A stretch of DNA of 7,678 nucleotides from ZLKRG08 sp964565165 (GCA_964565165.1 CAZMDJ010000054.1:1-7678), one strand, 5' to 3'; positions 1 through 6,789 are shown, counted from the first letter of the stretch. Numbers and translations: made by a program. Notes: generated from the letters alone by a model not told the origin.

Positions 1-1043
1 TAAAGCGCGCTAAGAATTTCCATGGTCCAGTGATTATTCACGTAATTACTGAAAAGGGTCGTGGATATAAACCAGCGCTCGAAGATGAAGCTGAACGTTT
101 CCATGCTGTTGGGGTAGTTAATCCTGAGACTGGCTTGCCTGTAAAACAAGGCGGAATCTCTTGGACCAAAGTATTTGGGGATGAGCTCGTAGAAATTGGC
201 AAAGAAAATAAGAAGTTAGTTGCAATCACCGCAGCAATGATGGGACCAACAGGACTTTCTAAATTTCAATCAAATTTCCCAGATCGAACCATTGATGTTG
301 GAATCGCAGAACAGCATGCGTTAACTAGCGCAGCTGGTATGGCATATGCAGGAATGCACCCAGTAGTTGCGGTCTATTCAACATTTCTAAATCGCGCCTT
401 CGATCAATTACTTCTAGATATTGCCATGCATAAAGCAGGCGTGACCCTTGTTTTAGATCGCGCTGGTGTTACAGGCGATGATGGTCCAAGTCATCACGGC
501 ATTTGGGACTTAGCGCTTGGCGGAATTGTTCCAACGCTACAAATTGCGGCACCTCGCGATTCACATACTTTGCGTGAAGAGCTGCGTGAAGCGGTTCTAG
601 TGAATGATGCGCCGACTTTGATTCGTTTTCCGAAGGGCGAAGTCATCGAAAGCGTTCCTGCGCTTCGACGAACCGATGGCATGGATATCTTGCTCGAAGG
701 TTCAAATGAACTTCTGATTATCTCTATAGGTGCAATGGCAAAACTAGCATTTGATGCCGCAAAGTTAATTGGCGCAACCGTGGTTGATCCACGATGGGTA
801 AAGCCAGTTAATCCTGCGCTAGTTGCAATGTCTCAGAACTTCAAAAATGTTCTAGTAATCGAAGATGGCATCAAGCATGGTGGTATCGCGTCAACTTTGG
901 CAGAACATGGCGTGAAAGCAGAATCCATTGGCGTGCCACTTGAATTCATCGAGCATTCCAAGCGCGATGAGATCCTTAATGACTTAGGAATTAACTCTCA
1001 AACTATCGCTGCAAGGATGCAACACCTGGTTTGTGGAATCTAG
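1..1043 (+). CDS. dxs: 1-deoxy-D-xylulose-5-phosphate synthase, C-terminal part (5' end outside window)
   Basis: Dxs is a cytoplasmic thiamine-diphosphate enzyme that condenses pyruvate with glyceraldehyde-3-phosphate, the first step of the MEP isoprenoid pathway. The reading frame is open from base 3, and the coding before base 30 (RAKNFHGP, followed by VIIHVITEKGRG) already matches Dxs. The GTG at 30 is therefore an internal valine codon and not a start. About 347 of the usual 620-640 residues are present. The N-terminal thiamine-diphosphate-binding domain is missing, while the pyrimidine-binding and C-terminal transketolase domains are intact. Visible motifs are DVGIAEQHA with the family's catalytic Glu at 309-311, DRAGVTGDDGPSHHG with Arg at 459-461 and the conserved Asp/His around 480-494, RFPKG, DPRWVKP, and EDGIKHGG near the end. 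The C-terminus (RDEILNDLGI...) ends where Dxs proteins normally end. The last 41 bp overlap the convergent FadB-like gene. Function is secure; only the 5' part is unseen. Confidence 0.96.
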   Translation, partial: KRAKNFHGPVIIHVITEKGRGYKPALEDEAERFHAVGVVNPETGLPVKQGGISWTKVFGDELVEIGKENKKLVAITAAMMGPTGLSKFQSNFPDRTIDVGIAEQHALTSAAGMAYAGMHPVVAVYSTFLNRAFDQLLLDIAMHKAGVTLVLDRAGVTGDDGPSHHGIWDLALGGIVPTLQIAAPRDSHTLREELREAVLVNDAPTLIRFPKGEVIESVPALRRTDGMDILLEGSNELLIISIGAMAKLAFDAAKLIGATVVDPRWVKPVNPALVAMSQNFKNVLVIEDGIKHGGIASTLAEHGVKAESIGVPLEFIEHSKRDEILNDLGINSQTIAARMQHLVCGI

Positions 1044-2940
1044 GGTTTGAATACCCCGCACGATCCAAGTAAGGCAAGATGCCACCAAGCATTAGCGGCC
1101 AACCAGCACCTAACATCATTGCAAGATCAATATCGGTCGCACTAGATACGCCTTCATCAATCATCAAACGAGCTTCTTCAGCAAGCGCTTTTAGTGCGCG
1201 ATCTTTAACCTGCTCTGCAGTAGAAGGGTTTGCACCCTTCTCCATAAGTGCAATCGCTGCAGGATTTGGGGACTTGTTGCCCTTTTCATCCTTGATGTAA
1301 ATAGTGCGAACGTTATTTTCAACTAAACGCTTGATAGTAGGAGAGATGCGATAGCGCTCTCCTAAGTTGTTATGAAGCGTTTCAGAAACATGTAGCGCAA
1401 CACCAGGACCAACAAGGTCAAATAGTTCAAATGGAGTCATCGGGAATCCGATATCGCGAAGTGCATTATCTGCAACATCGTAAGGAGTTCCTTCATCCAT
1501 CGCATCGGTAATTTCGCCCATGAAACGAGTAAGTAGGCGATTTACGATAAAGCCAGGTGCATCTTTTGCGATCACCATGGTTTTCTTTAAATCTTTACCG
1601 ACTGCAAGAGCAGTCGCAGTTGTTTCATCATCAGTTGCAGGGGTGCGTGCAATTTCAAGTAGCGGCATCACTGCAACTGGATTGAAGAAGTGGAAACCAA
1701 CTACGCGATTAGGGTGCTGCAATCCTGCTGACATCTTCTCAACTGAAAGGGAAGAAGTGTTGGTAGCAAGAACGCATTCAGGGGAGATGTGCTTCTCAAG
1801 TTCTTTGAATAGGTCATTCTTAAGCTGTAACTCTTCAAAGACTGCTTCGATAATAAAATCGCAACCAACGTAATCAGCTTTGTTGGTGGTGCCAATAATC
1901 AATGAAGAGAGGCGATTAGCGGTCTCAGGAGACATACGNNNNNNNNNNNNNNNNNNNNNNNNNNNNNNNNNNNNNNNNNNNNNNNNNNNNNNNNNNNNNN
2001 NNNNNNNNNNNNNNNNNNNNNNNNNNNNNNNNNNNNNNGATGCGCGGAATTCATCGCCCATCATCAGGTCAACCATGACCTCAACTTCGCGCTTTAAACC
2101 TTCTTCGATGGTGTTGGTTCTTGATGCAGCGATTAGTTCTATCGCGTATTCGGCATTCTTAACCTTTGCGCCGTTGTACTTCTTATTAATTGCTGCGCGA
2201 CCTGCCGCAAGAGCTGAATCCCAATCAGGATCATTTGAGTGGTCTTTACGTTCGAAAGACTTCTTGCCATTTAAAACATCAGCGACAAGTTGTACAGACT
2301 TCTCAAGGAAATCAACTGGTTCGTACATTTCATCTGCCATGCCAAGAGCGAGTGCTTCTTTAGCTTTAAGCATGGTGTTGTTATTTAGCGAATTCTGCAG
2401 AATAACTTTTACTGCATTGGTTGGGCCGATCATCTTTGGCAAAATGGTTACGCCAGACCAACCAGGGATAAGTCCAATAAATACTTCTGGAAGTGCGATA
2501 TATGCAGTAGATGCAACGGTGCGATACTGGCAAGAGAGCGCAAGCTCGGTACCGCCACCGAGCGCTAAACCATTTACAAAGCAGAAAGTTGGAATCTTTG
2601 AATGGCGAAGCTTTGCGTAAGTTTCATGGCCGTAATTAACAATGTAAGCAGCATCTTCCGCTTTTGTTAAGACGGTGATGCCAGATAGATCAGCACCTGC
2701 CGCCAAGATAAAAGGCTTACCGGTAATTGCAATCGCGGCAGGGTTTAGCGCAGTTGCATCATCGATTGCTTTATTGATGTTACGGATAGATTGAGGACCA
2801 AGTGTGGTTGGACGAGTATGGTCCATGCCGTTATCGATGGTGATGAGTGCAAGTTTTCCTTTAGCGCCAAAGGCGGTTAGATCAACTTCGCGGATTAGGG
2901 CAGTAGTTACAACTTCATCTGCATAAATTACTTCGCTCAT
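1003..2940 (-). CDS. FadB/FadJ-like enoyl-CoA hydratase / 3-hydroxyacyl-CoA dehydrogenase, interrupted by an assembly gap
   Basis: This is the multifunctional alpha subunit of fatty-acid beta-oxidation. The N-terminal crotonase domain hydrates 2-enoyl-CoA and the C-terminal domain oxidises 3-hydroxyacyl-CoA with NAD+. Crotonase features are GKPFILAAGADLSGI (residues 74-88), the oxyanion-hole loop NGLALGGGTE and the two expected glutamates, E132 and E152, spaced 20 residues apart. After the gap come NTSSLS, GFHFFNPV with catalytic-type H417, E429 twelve residues later, and DAPGFIVNR. A dehydrogenase C-domain follows and ends in PGVASLQR, the usual actinobacterial C-terminus. Residue numbers after 301 count the placeholder Ns. 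The start at 2940 is chosen because its ATG overlaps the thiolase stop (ATGA) and has a GGGAG Shine-Dalgarno 8 nt upstream; an in-frame ATG at 2988 lies inside the thiolase gene. The 100-N run hides the Rossmann NAD+-binding motif, so intactness there is assumed. It forms a coupled pair with the thiolase. fadB or fadJ would both be reasonable names. Confidence 0.93.
   Translation of the reverse strand: MSEVIYADEVVTTALIREVDLTAFGAKGKLALITIDNGMDHTRPTTLGPQSIRNINKAIDDATALNPAAIAITGKPFILAAGADLSGITVLTKAEDAAYIVNYGHETYAKLRHSKIPTFCFVNGLALGGGTELALSCQYRTVASTAYIALPEVFIGLIPGWSGVTILPKMIGPTNAVKVILQNSLNNNTMLKAKEALALGMADEMYEPVDFLEKSVQLVADVLNGKKSFERKDHSNDPDWDSALAAGRAAINKKYNGAKVKNAEYAIELIAASRTNTIEEGLKREVEVMVDLMMGDEFRAXXXXXXXXXXXXXXXXXXXXXXXXXXXXXXXXXXRMSPETANRLSSLIIGTTNKADYVGCDFIIEAVFEELQLKNDLFKELEKHISPECVLATNTSSLSVEKMSAGLQHPNRVVGFHFFNPVAVMPLLEIARTPATDDETTATALAVGKDLKKTMVIAKDAPGFIVNRLLTRFMGEITDAMDEGTPYDVADNALRDIGFPMTPFELFDLVGPGVALHVSETLHNNLGERYRISPTIKRLVENNVRTIYIKDEKGNKSPNPAAIALMEKGANPSTAEQVKDRALKALAEEARLMIDEGVSSATDIDLAMMLGAGWPLMLGGILPYLDRAGYSNPRFHKPGVASLQR
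1939..2038. other. Assembly gap (100 N) inside the FadB-like gene
   Basis: Exactly 100 consecutive N, the conventional placeholder for a scaffold gap of unknown size. The flanks belong to the same gene in the right order and orientation: the end of the crotonase/linker region (DLMMGDEFRA) on the right and the middle of the NAD-binding domain (RMSPETANRL) on the left. The join is therefore credible, although its length is not. The two known bases 2039-2040 read TC on the minus strand, so the first interrupted codon is serine whatever follows. Confidence 0.98.
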
Positions 2941-4103
2941 GCCAAGTTCTCCCAAATTACTGTGCCGCCCATACCAAGACCGATACACATTGTGGTGATG
3001 CCATATTTAATTGATGGATCAGCTTCAAAAGTACGTGCCAAGTTGAGCATTAAACGGATTCCACTTGATGCAAGCGGGTGTCCTACAGCGATTGCTCCGC
3101 CTGCTGGATTTACGCGCGGATCATCTTCAGAGATTCCGAAGTGATCTAAAAATGCCAGAACTTGCACCGCAAATGCTTCGTTAATTTCAAAGGCGCCAAT
3201 ATCTTCAATCTTCAAATTTGCTTGCTTTAGCGCTTTGATTGTTGAAGGAACTGGGCCATAGCCCATGATCTCTGGTTCGACGCCAGCAAATGCAAAGGTG
3301 ACTAAGCGCATCTTTGGTTTCATGCCAGCTGCGCGCGCTGCATCTTCATCAGCAAGTAGGGCAGCGGTTGCGCCATCATTTAAACCAGAAGAATTACCAG
3401 CAGTTACGCGACCACCTGGACGAAATGGAGTCTTAAGTCCTGCAAGAGCTTCCATAGTGGTGCCAGGACGCGGTGGTTCATCAACTGTTGCAATCGTCCA
3501 ACCAAGTTCTGGAGTACGCGCCGCTGTTGGAATTAAATCTTTTTGAATTCGACCTGCAGCATATGCAGCTGCAGTTTTATCTTGGCTACCAACTGCGAAA
3601 CGATCTGCTCGCTCTTTGGTAATCGCCGGAAACTTATCGTGTAAACGTTCTGCAGTTGCTCCCATTGCGAGCGCATCTTGTTCAACAATCTTCTCTGCTA
3701 AGTAACGTGGATTCGGATCAAGACCGCCACCAATTGGGTGATTACCCATATGCTCAACGCCGCCAGCGATTGCAAATTTCGCAGCGCCCATATTGATTGC
3801 ACCTGCAAGAGTGGTAACAGATGTCATCGCGCCTGCGCACCAACGATCAACTGAGTAACCCGGAACAGTATTTGGAATTCCAGCGAGCAGTGCAGCGCTT
3901 CGGCCGATATTCATACCTTGATCACCGGTCTGAGTTGCAGCGGCGATTGCGACATCATCGATATCAGCTGGGTTTAATTGCGGATTGCGTTCTAGCAGAC
4001 CACGGATTGCGCGGACAACTAGATCATCGGCGCGAGTTCCGTTATATAAAGAACCGGCTTTTCCAAATGGAGTACGAACTGCATCAACTAATACAACAGG
4101 CAT
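2937..4103 (-). CDS. Acetyl-CoA acyltransferase (thiolase, FadA-like)
   Basis: A cytoplasmic thiolase-family enzyme of 388 residues, close to the usual 390-405. It most likely performs the thiolytic last step of beta-oxidation, releasing acetyl-CoA from 3-ketoacyl-CoA. The N-terminus VDAVRTPFGKAG is typical. The nucleophilic cysteine is C89 in VDRWCAGAM. NEAF at residues 308-311, GHP with H342, and C373 in TTMCIGLGMGG complete the catalytic set. Its stop codon overlaps the ATG of the FadB-like gene (ATGA), so the two are probably translated together as the beta and alpha subunits of one complex. No clear Shine-Dalgarno precedes the ATG. Instead TAACCT ends 6 nt before it, suggesting a leaderless mRNA. 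The gene lies 35 bp downstream of the iron permease on the same strand. A biosynthetic acetoacetyl-CoA thiolase is possible from sequence alone, but the pairing with the FadB-like gene favours degradation. Confidence 0.93.
   Translation of the reverse strand: MPVVLVDAVRTPFGKAGSLYNGTRADDLVVRAIRGLLERNPQLNPADIDDVAIAAATQTGDQGMNIGRSAALLAGIPNTVPGYSVDRWCAGAMTSVTTLAGAINMGAAKFAIAGGVEHMGNHPIGGGLDPNPRYLAEKIVEQDALAMGATAERLHDKFPAITKERADRFAVGSQDKTAAAYAAGRIQKDLIPTAARTPELGWTIATVDEPPRPGTTMEALAGLKTPFRPGGRVTAGNSSGLNDGATAALLADEDAARAAGMKPKMRLVTFAFAGVEPEIMGYGPVPSTIKALKQANLKIEDIGAFEINEAFAVQVLAFLDHFGISEDDPRVNPAGGAIAVGHPLASSGIRLMLNLARTFEADPSIKYGITTMCIGLGMGGTVIWENLA
2949..2953 (-). promoter_or_regulatory. Shine-Dalgarno for the FadB-like gene, within the thiolase 3' end
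   Basis: On the minus strand GGGAG lies 8 nt before the ATG at 2940, inside the last codons of the thiolase gene. It supports the 2940 start over the upstream in-frame ATG at 2988, and with the ATGA overlap it supports re-initiation from the upstream gene. The upstream genes that appear to begin transcripts lack an equally clear site. Confidence 0.6.
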
Positions 4104-4115
4104 ACCGACAGGTTA
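4104..4115 (-). promoter_or_regulatory. Putative leaderless promoter (-10 hexamer) of the thiolase gene
   Basis: On the minus strand TAACCT (4115-4110) fits the actinobacterial -10 pattern TANNNT. It is followed by exactly 6 nt before the ATG at 4103, so a transcript starting at the usual distance would begin at the A of the start codon. No convincing -35 hexamer is seen 17-18 nt upstream. The whole spacer between the iron-permease stop and the thiolase start is only 35 bp, so read-through from the permease is also possible. Confidence 0.4.
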
Positions 4116-4138
4116 CCCGTGAGTATTGGTTTTGGCTA

Positions 4139-4861
4139 TTAAGCGCTGGTCTTAACTCGACTCTTTGCAAATAGATCTTTAACAAATGGAGGGAGAGTAA
4201 CGGCGATGTAAGCCAGCGCAGTTAGGCGACCAGCATTACCTTCAGGGAATAGACCAACCTCTTCTAACTCATGAAGTGAGTAGTTAAGTACATTGGCTGC
4301 AACCAAGATAAGTGCGATGCCTGAGATTGCGAAGAATTTAGAGAGATTAAATACGATCGCGCCGCGATAGATTCCGTACCCAAGAGCAACTGCTGCTGCT
4401 AGACCAAGGATTAGGCCAATAGTCCCGGTGAAGGCTTCTGTGCCAGAGCGGAATGTGGTGTAGAGAAATAGGGAGGTCTCGAGCCCTTCGCGGATTACCG
4501 CAATAAATGCGGCGACTGCCAACGCGCCTGCGCTGATAGCAGTCGATGCGCGTTCTTCGAGCTCCTTACGGATTCCCTTAGATGCTGATTTCATCCAATA
4601 GACCATCCAGGTAACGAGGCCAACGGCCGCGATACCGGTTAGACCAGCAAAGAGCTCTTCCTGCTCATCGCTTAAGGTCGCGCTGGTGAATGAGAGTAGC
4701 GCGCCAAATACCAATGAAAGGGCTACGGCGATGCCTGTACCCAGCCAGATAGATCGCTTCTGATGTGTGCGCCCGCTCTTAACGAGGTAAGCCATCAAAA
4801 TGCCGATAATTAAGCTGGCCTCAAGGCCTTCGCGTAGCGCGATTACAAAGGTATTTAGCAT
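4139..4861 (-). CDS. FTR1/EfeU-type iron permease
   Basis: An integral membrane protein of the FTR1 family, which carries ferric or ferrous iron across the cytoplasmic membrane with the help of REGLE-motif glutamates. Both signature motifs are present, REGLEASL at residues 10-17 and REGLETSL at 124-131, each in a hydrophobic helix and reflecting the internal duplication of the family. By eye there are about seven membrane segments (near 1-27, 38-58, 70-90, 108-135, 144-165, 175-197 and 212-231). The conserved SLHELEEVGLFP stretch (195-206) is present. At 240 residues it is shorter than typical bacterial EfeU (about 270-290, from memory). The loop after SLHELEEVGLFP that normally precedes the last helix appears missing. 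No efeO or efeB partner lies in the window. The gene has its own candidate promoter and palindrome upstream. The family call is firm; the iron oxidation state and partner proteins are unknown. Confidence 0.93.
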   Translation of the reverse strand: MLNTFVIALREGLEASLIIGILMAYLVKSGRTHQKRSIWLGTGIAVALSLVFGALLSFTSATLSDEQEELFAGLTGIAAVGLVTWMVYWMKSASKGIRKELEERASTAISAGALAVAAFIAVIREGLETSLFLYTTFRSGTEAFTGTIGLILGLAAAVALGYGIYRGAIVFNLSKFFAISGIALILVAANVLNYSLHELEEVGLFPEGNAGRLTALAYIAVTLPPFVKDLFAKSRVKTSA

Positions 4862-4868
4862 GAGCGAA

Positions 4869-4897
4869 ACTTTAAGGGGTATTTTCTATTTACGCAA
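4869..4897 (-). promoter_or_regulatory. Putative promoter of the iron permease gene, -35 inside an inverted repeat
   Basis: On the minus strand TTGCGT (4897-4892) and TAAAGT (4874-4869) are separated by 17 nt and resemble sigma-70-type -35 and -10 hexamers. TAAAGT ends 7 nt before the ATG at 4861, so the transcript would have almost no leader. There is no Shine-Dalgarno, which agrees with that. The -35 lies in the promoter-proximal arm of the 9-bp inverted repeat at 4890-4913, a position where a bound repressor would block RNA polymerase. Confidence 0.45.
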
Positions 4898-4913
4898 CTT
4901 TTTCGTTGCGTAA
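4890..4913. repeat. Perfect 9-bp inverted repeat between rnd and the iron permease gene
   Basis: TTACGCAAC at 4890-4898 and its exact reverse complement GTTGCGTAA at 4905-4913 flank a 6-nt spacer (TTTTTC on the plus strand). The repeat begins 4 nt after the rnd stop codon and overlaps the putative -35 of the permease gene. Two readings are possible. As RNA it could be a hairpin ending the rnd transcript, but no U-run follows it on either strand. As DNA it could be an operator for a dimeric regulator. It does not resemble the Fur or DtxR/IdeR consensus as I know them. Confidence 0.8.
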
Positions 4914-4917
4914 TTCG

Positions 4918-6177
4918 TCACTCTGGCTGGGGCGCTTCCTCAGGGCTCTCAAGCGCTTCAAGGGGTTCGCTCTGGGTAAGGGCAGAGGTAAGAAGCGGTG
5001 CGACTAGGGCAATCTGCCAATCACGGGCGCCAAGTTTTCGTAACTTATCTTCAACCGCCGAAAGCTCTGCGCGGGTTTGATCCCAACATACGCGACGGAC
5101 AAATTCTGGGGTAATTAAATTCTCGGCCGGCATCTTTAACTCGGTAGCTTTAACCAAAACCGCTTCACGCGCATGGGTAAGTGGAGCATAGCGTTCTGGA
5201 AATTTATCGCGCCACTGTTTTACCGGAGGCATTCCATCGCCAGTTAAACGCATCTGTGGCAATTCGGCTTCTTGCGCTCGCAGTATTGCATCGACCCAAG
5301 TGTGAACGTTCTCCATCCAGCGTGGACGTAATCCAATTGGCCGAAGTGTTTTTGAGAAACCTTTAACAGTTGTCGGCGCATGCGCTGCAAGTTCGGTGAT
5401 TGCATTATCTGAAAGTAAACGACCAGGCGCAGTATCAGCTTTTGCTGCAATCGCATCGCGCGCCATCCAGAGTTCGCGCACCACAGCTAACTGTTCACGC
5501 TTTCTGATTTTATGCATGCCTGAAGTGCGACGCCACGGATCTTCGCGAGGCGGTGCAGGAGGCGCATCTAAAATACTTTGAAATTCAGATAGCGCCCATT
5601 CAAGTTTTCCATCCGCATCTAAAATCTTTACCAACTCATCGCGAATTTCTACAAGTAGTTCAACATCAAGCGCCGCGTAATTAATCCAAGCTGGATCAAG
5701 TGGTCTGATCGACCAATCAACTGCAGAATGTTCTTTGGCAAGAGATAGTTGAAAGAAATGTTCGACTAACGGACCTAATCCAACTTTAGGTAAACCCGCT
5801 AAACGTGCGCCTAATTCAGTATCAAATAAGCGCTTAGGATGAAGGCCCCATTCGCGTAAACATGGCAAGTCTTGAGTAGATGCATGCAAGATAACTTCAT
5901 CGCTTTGGATGATTTCATTTAACTTTGCAACTAGTGGCGAACCGATAAACGGAACGGGATCAATTAGGTAAATATCTTTATTACGCTTGATCTGAATTAA
6001 ATAAGCACGTGCAGAGTAGCGATAACCACTGGCGCGCTCTGCATCAACTGCAATTGGGCCGCTACCGTTAGCTAACTTTGTGATTGCATCTTCTAGAGAC
6101 TTATCGGTGTTGATTAACTCTGGAACGCCACCTGCGGGGGATAGAAGCGGTGTTGAGATTACTTCCGCTTCACTCAT
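4918..6177 (-). CDS. rnd: RNase D-like 3'-5' exonuclease with HRDC domain
   Basis: A DEDDy-family 3'-5' exoribonuclease, by family acting on the 3' ends of tRNA precursors and other structured RNAs in the cytoplasm. The 419 residues hold an exonuclease domain (about 20-190) with all metal-binding positions visible: D45 and E47 in VDAERASG, D103 in STQDLPCL, and Y167 and D171 in YAALDVELL. An HRDC nucleic-acid-binding domain spans about 222-300 and includes PGRLLSDNAI. A further helical C-terminal region follows, and the protein ends in an acidic, proline-containing tail (about 403-419). The ExoI motif reads DAERASG, where E. coli RNase D has DTE; this is the form I recall from actinobacterial homologues. 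The ATG at 6177 overlaps the stop of the DUF3000 gene as ATGA, which fixes the start and implies coupling. The actual RNA substrate cannot be read from sequence. Confidence 0.92.
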   Translation of the reverse strand: MSEAEVISTPLLSPAGGVPELINTDKSLEDAITKLANGSGPIAVDAERASGYRYSARAYLIQIKRNKDIYLIDPVPFIGSPLVAKLNEIIQSDEVILHASTQDLPCLREWGLHPKRLFDTELGARLAGLPKVGLGPLVEHFFQLSLAKEHSAVDWSIRPLDPAWINYAALDVELLVEIRDELVKILDADGKLEWALSEFQSILDAPPAPPREDPWRRTSGMHKIRKREQLAVVRELWMARDAIAAKADTAPGRLLSDNAITELAAHAPTTVKGFSKTLRPIGLRPRWMENVHTWVDAILRAQEAELPQMRLTGDGMPPVKQWRDKFPERYAPLTHAREAVLVKATELKMPAENLITPEFVRRVCWDQTRAELSAVEDKLRKLGARDWQIALVAPLLTSALTQSEPLEALESPEEAPQPE

Positions 6178-6740
6178 CGTTTGAAACTCGCGACCCCTTC
6201 AGGAACCGGTTGCAAATACGAAATCTCAGCTAAGAGATTGCACCAAGCTTCTAAGTGAGCGACCAACTCTTCGCCGTTTTTAATAATTGCAGTCCATGAT
6301 GCGCGAATTTCAATTTCGCCACCATCGCTTGCCGTTGAAAGTTTTCCAAATGAATGGCTAATTGCGCGAGTAACAGTTCCGCTTGGTGCGGCGTAAGTAC
6401 AACCGTTCTCTTCCAAAGCTTTCATCAACCAATTCCAACCATGTTCTGGAAGTGATGGATCTTCTGCTTCAGTAGTTTCTAAATCTGCATTTAAATATGT
6501 AACGCAGCGGAATTCGCCTTCCCAAGTATCTTGTCCACCTGGTTCGTGCAAAATAACAAAGCGACCATTTGCAAGTTCGGCTTCGGCATCACCGATAAGT
6601 CCATTTGAAACATCAGCGCTAAGTGCAAATGCAAACTTTGCAAGTTTCTGTGGCGCTGGAATTTCTTCAAGTGTAATTTCGTGACGTGGTTTGAAATTAC
6701 TTAAGAGGGCAATCGATCTCTTAAATTGCTCCTCGTTCAT
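6174..6740 (-). CDS. DUF3000 family protein
   Basis: A 188-residue protein of a conserved actinobacterial family with no established function known to me. Recognised blocks are LEEIPAPQKLA (24-34), the ANGRFVILHEPGGQ region with DTWEGEFRCVTY (57-82), GWNWL (101-105), APSGTVTR (118-125), EIRASW (144-149) and a PEGV motif near the C-terminus (180-183). There is no signal peptide and no membrane segment, so it is probably cytoplasmic. It is the first gene of a pair with rnd, its stop codon overlapping the rnd start by 4 bp. In other actinobacteria the two genes are also neighbours, as I recall, so a link to RNA processing is a reasonable guess but not shown. The ATG at 6740 has only a weak upstream GAG-type ribosome site. 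It is divergent from the DMT transporter across 49 bp. Confidence 0.88.
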   Translation of the reverse strand: MNEEQFKRSIALLSNFKPRHEITLEEIPAPQKLAKFAFALSADVSNGLIGDAEAELANGRFVILHEPGGQDTWEGEFRCVTYLNADLETTEAEDPSLPEHGWNWLMKALEENGCTYAAPSGTVTRAISHSFGKLSTASDGGEIEIRASWTAIIKNGEELVAHLEAWCNLLAEISYLQPVPEGVASFKR

Positions 6741-6789
6741 GAATGAATTTTCTCAAAGTTTTTCTAATAAATAGGGTAGGTTCGCCCGC
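6741..6789. promoter_or_regulatory. Divergent promoter region between DUF3000 and the EamA transporter
   Basis: This 49-bp A/T-rich spacer must hold start signals for both directions. On the plus strand TAGGTT (6777-6782) fits TANNNT and ends 7 nt before the transporter ATG at 6790, the same arrangement as at the iron permease. An overlapping TAGGGT (6772-6777) is an alternative. AGGGTAGG could also act as a weak ribosome site, so a leadered mRNA cannot be excluded. For DUF3000 the minus strand offers only ambiguous A/T-rich hexamers, and no clear -35 was found for either gene. Confidence 0.4.

Noticed and set aside
30..1043. GTG at base 30 as the start of the dxs-like gene
   Set aside because: Upstream in-frame codons from base 3 continue recognisable Dxs sequence, and the N-terminal domain would be missing; it is an edge-truncated gene.
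1880..2620. A 246-codon plus-strand open frame across the N run
   Set aside because: It is antisense to the well-supported FadB-like gene, is Ser/Ala-rich without motifs, and its length depends on the unknown bases.
2941..2988. N-terminal extension of the FadB-like gene to an ATG at 2988
   Set aside because: The extra 16 residues are thiolase coding read in another frame. The ATG at 2940 has a Shine-Dalgarno and the ATGA overlap.
3821..4174. A 117-codon plus-strand open frame
   Set aside because: It lies antisense to the thiolase and the end of the permease gene, resembles no family I know, and has no ribosome site that I could see; it is a shadow of the real genes.
4890..4913. The inverted repeat as a standard Rho-independent terminator of rnd
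   Set aside because: The stem is only moderately GC-rich and no T-run follows on the minus strand (ATAGAAAATA follows). A U-less terminator is not excluded, so it is kept as a repeat with two readings.
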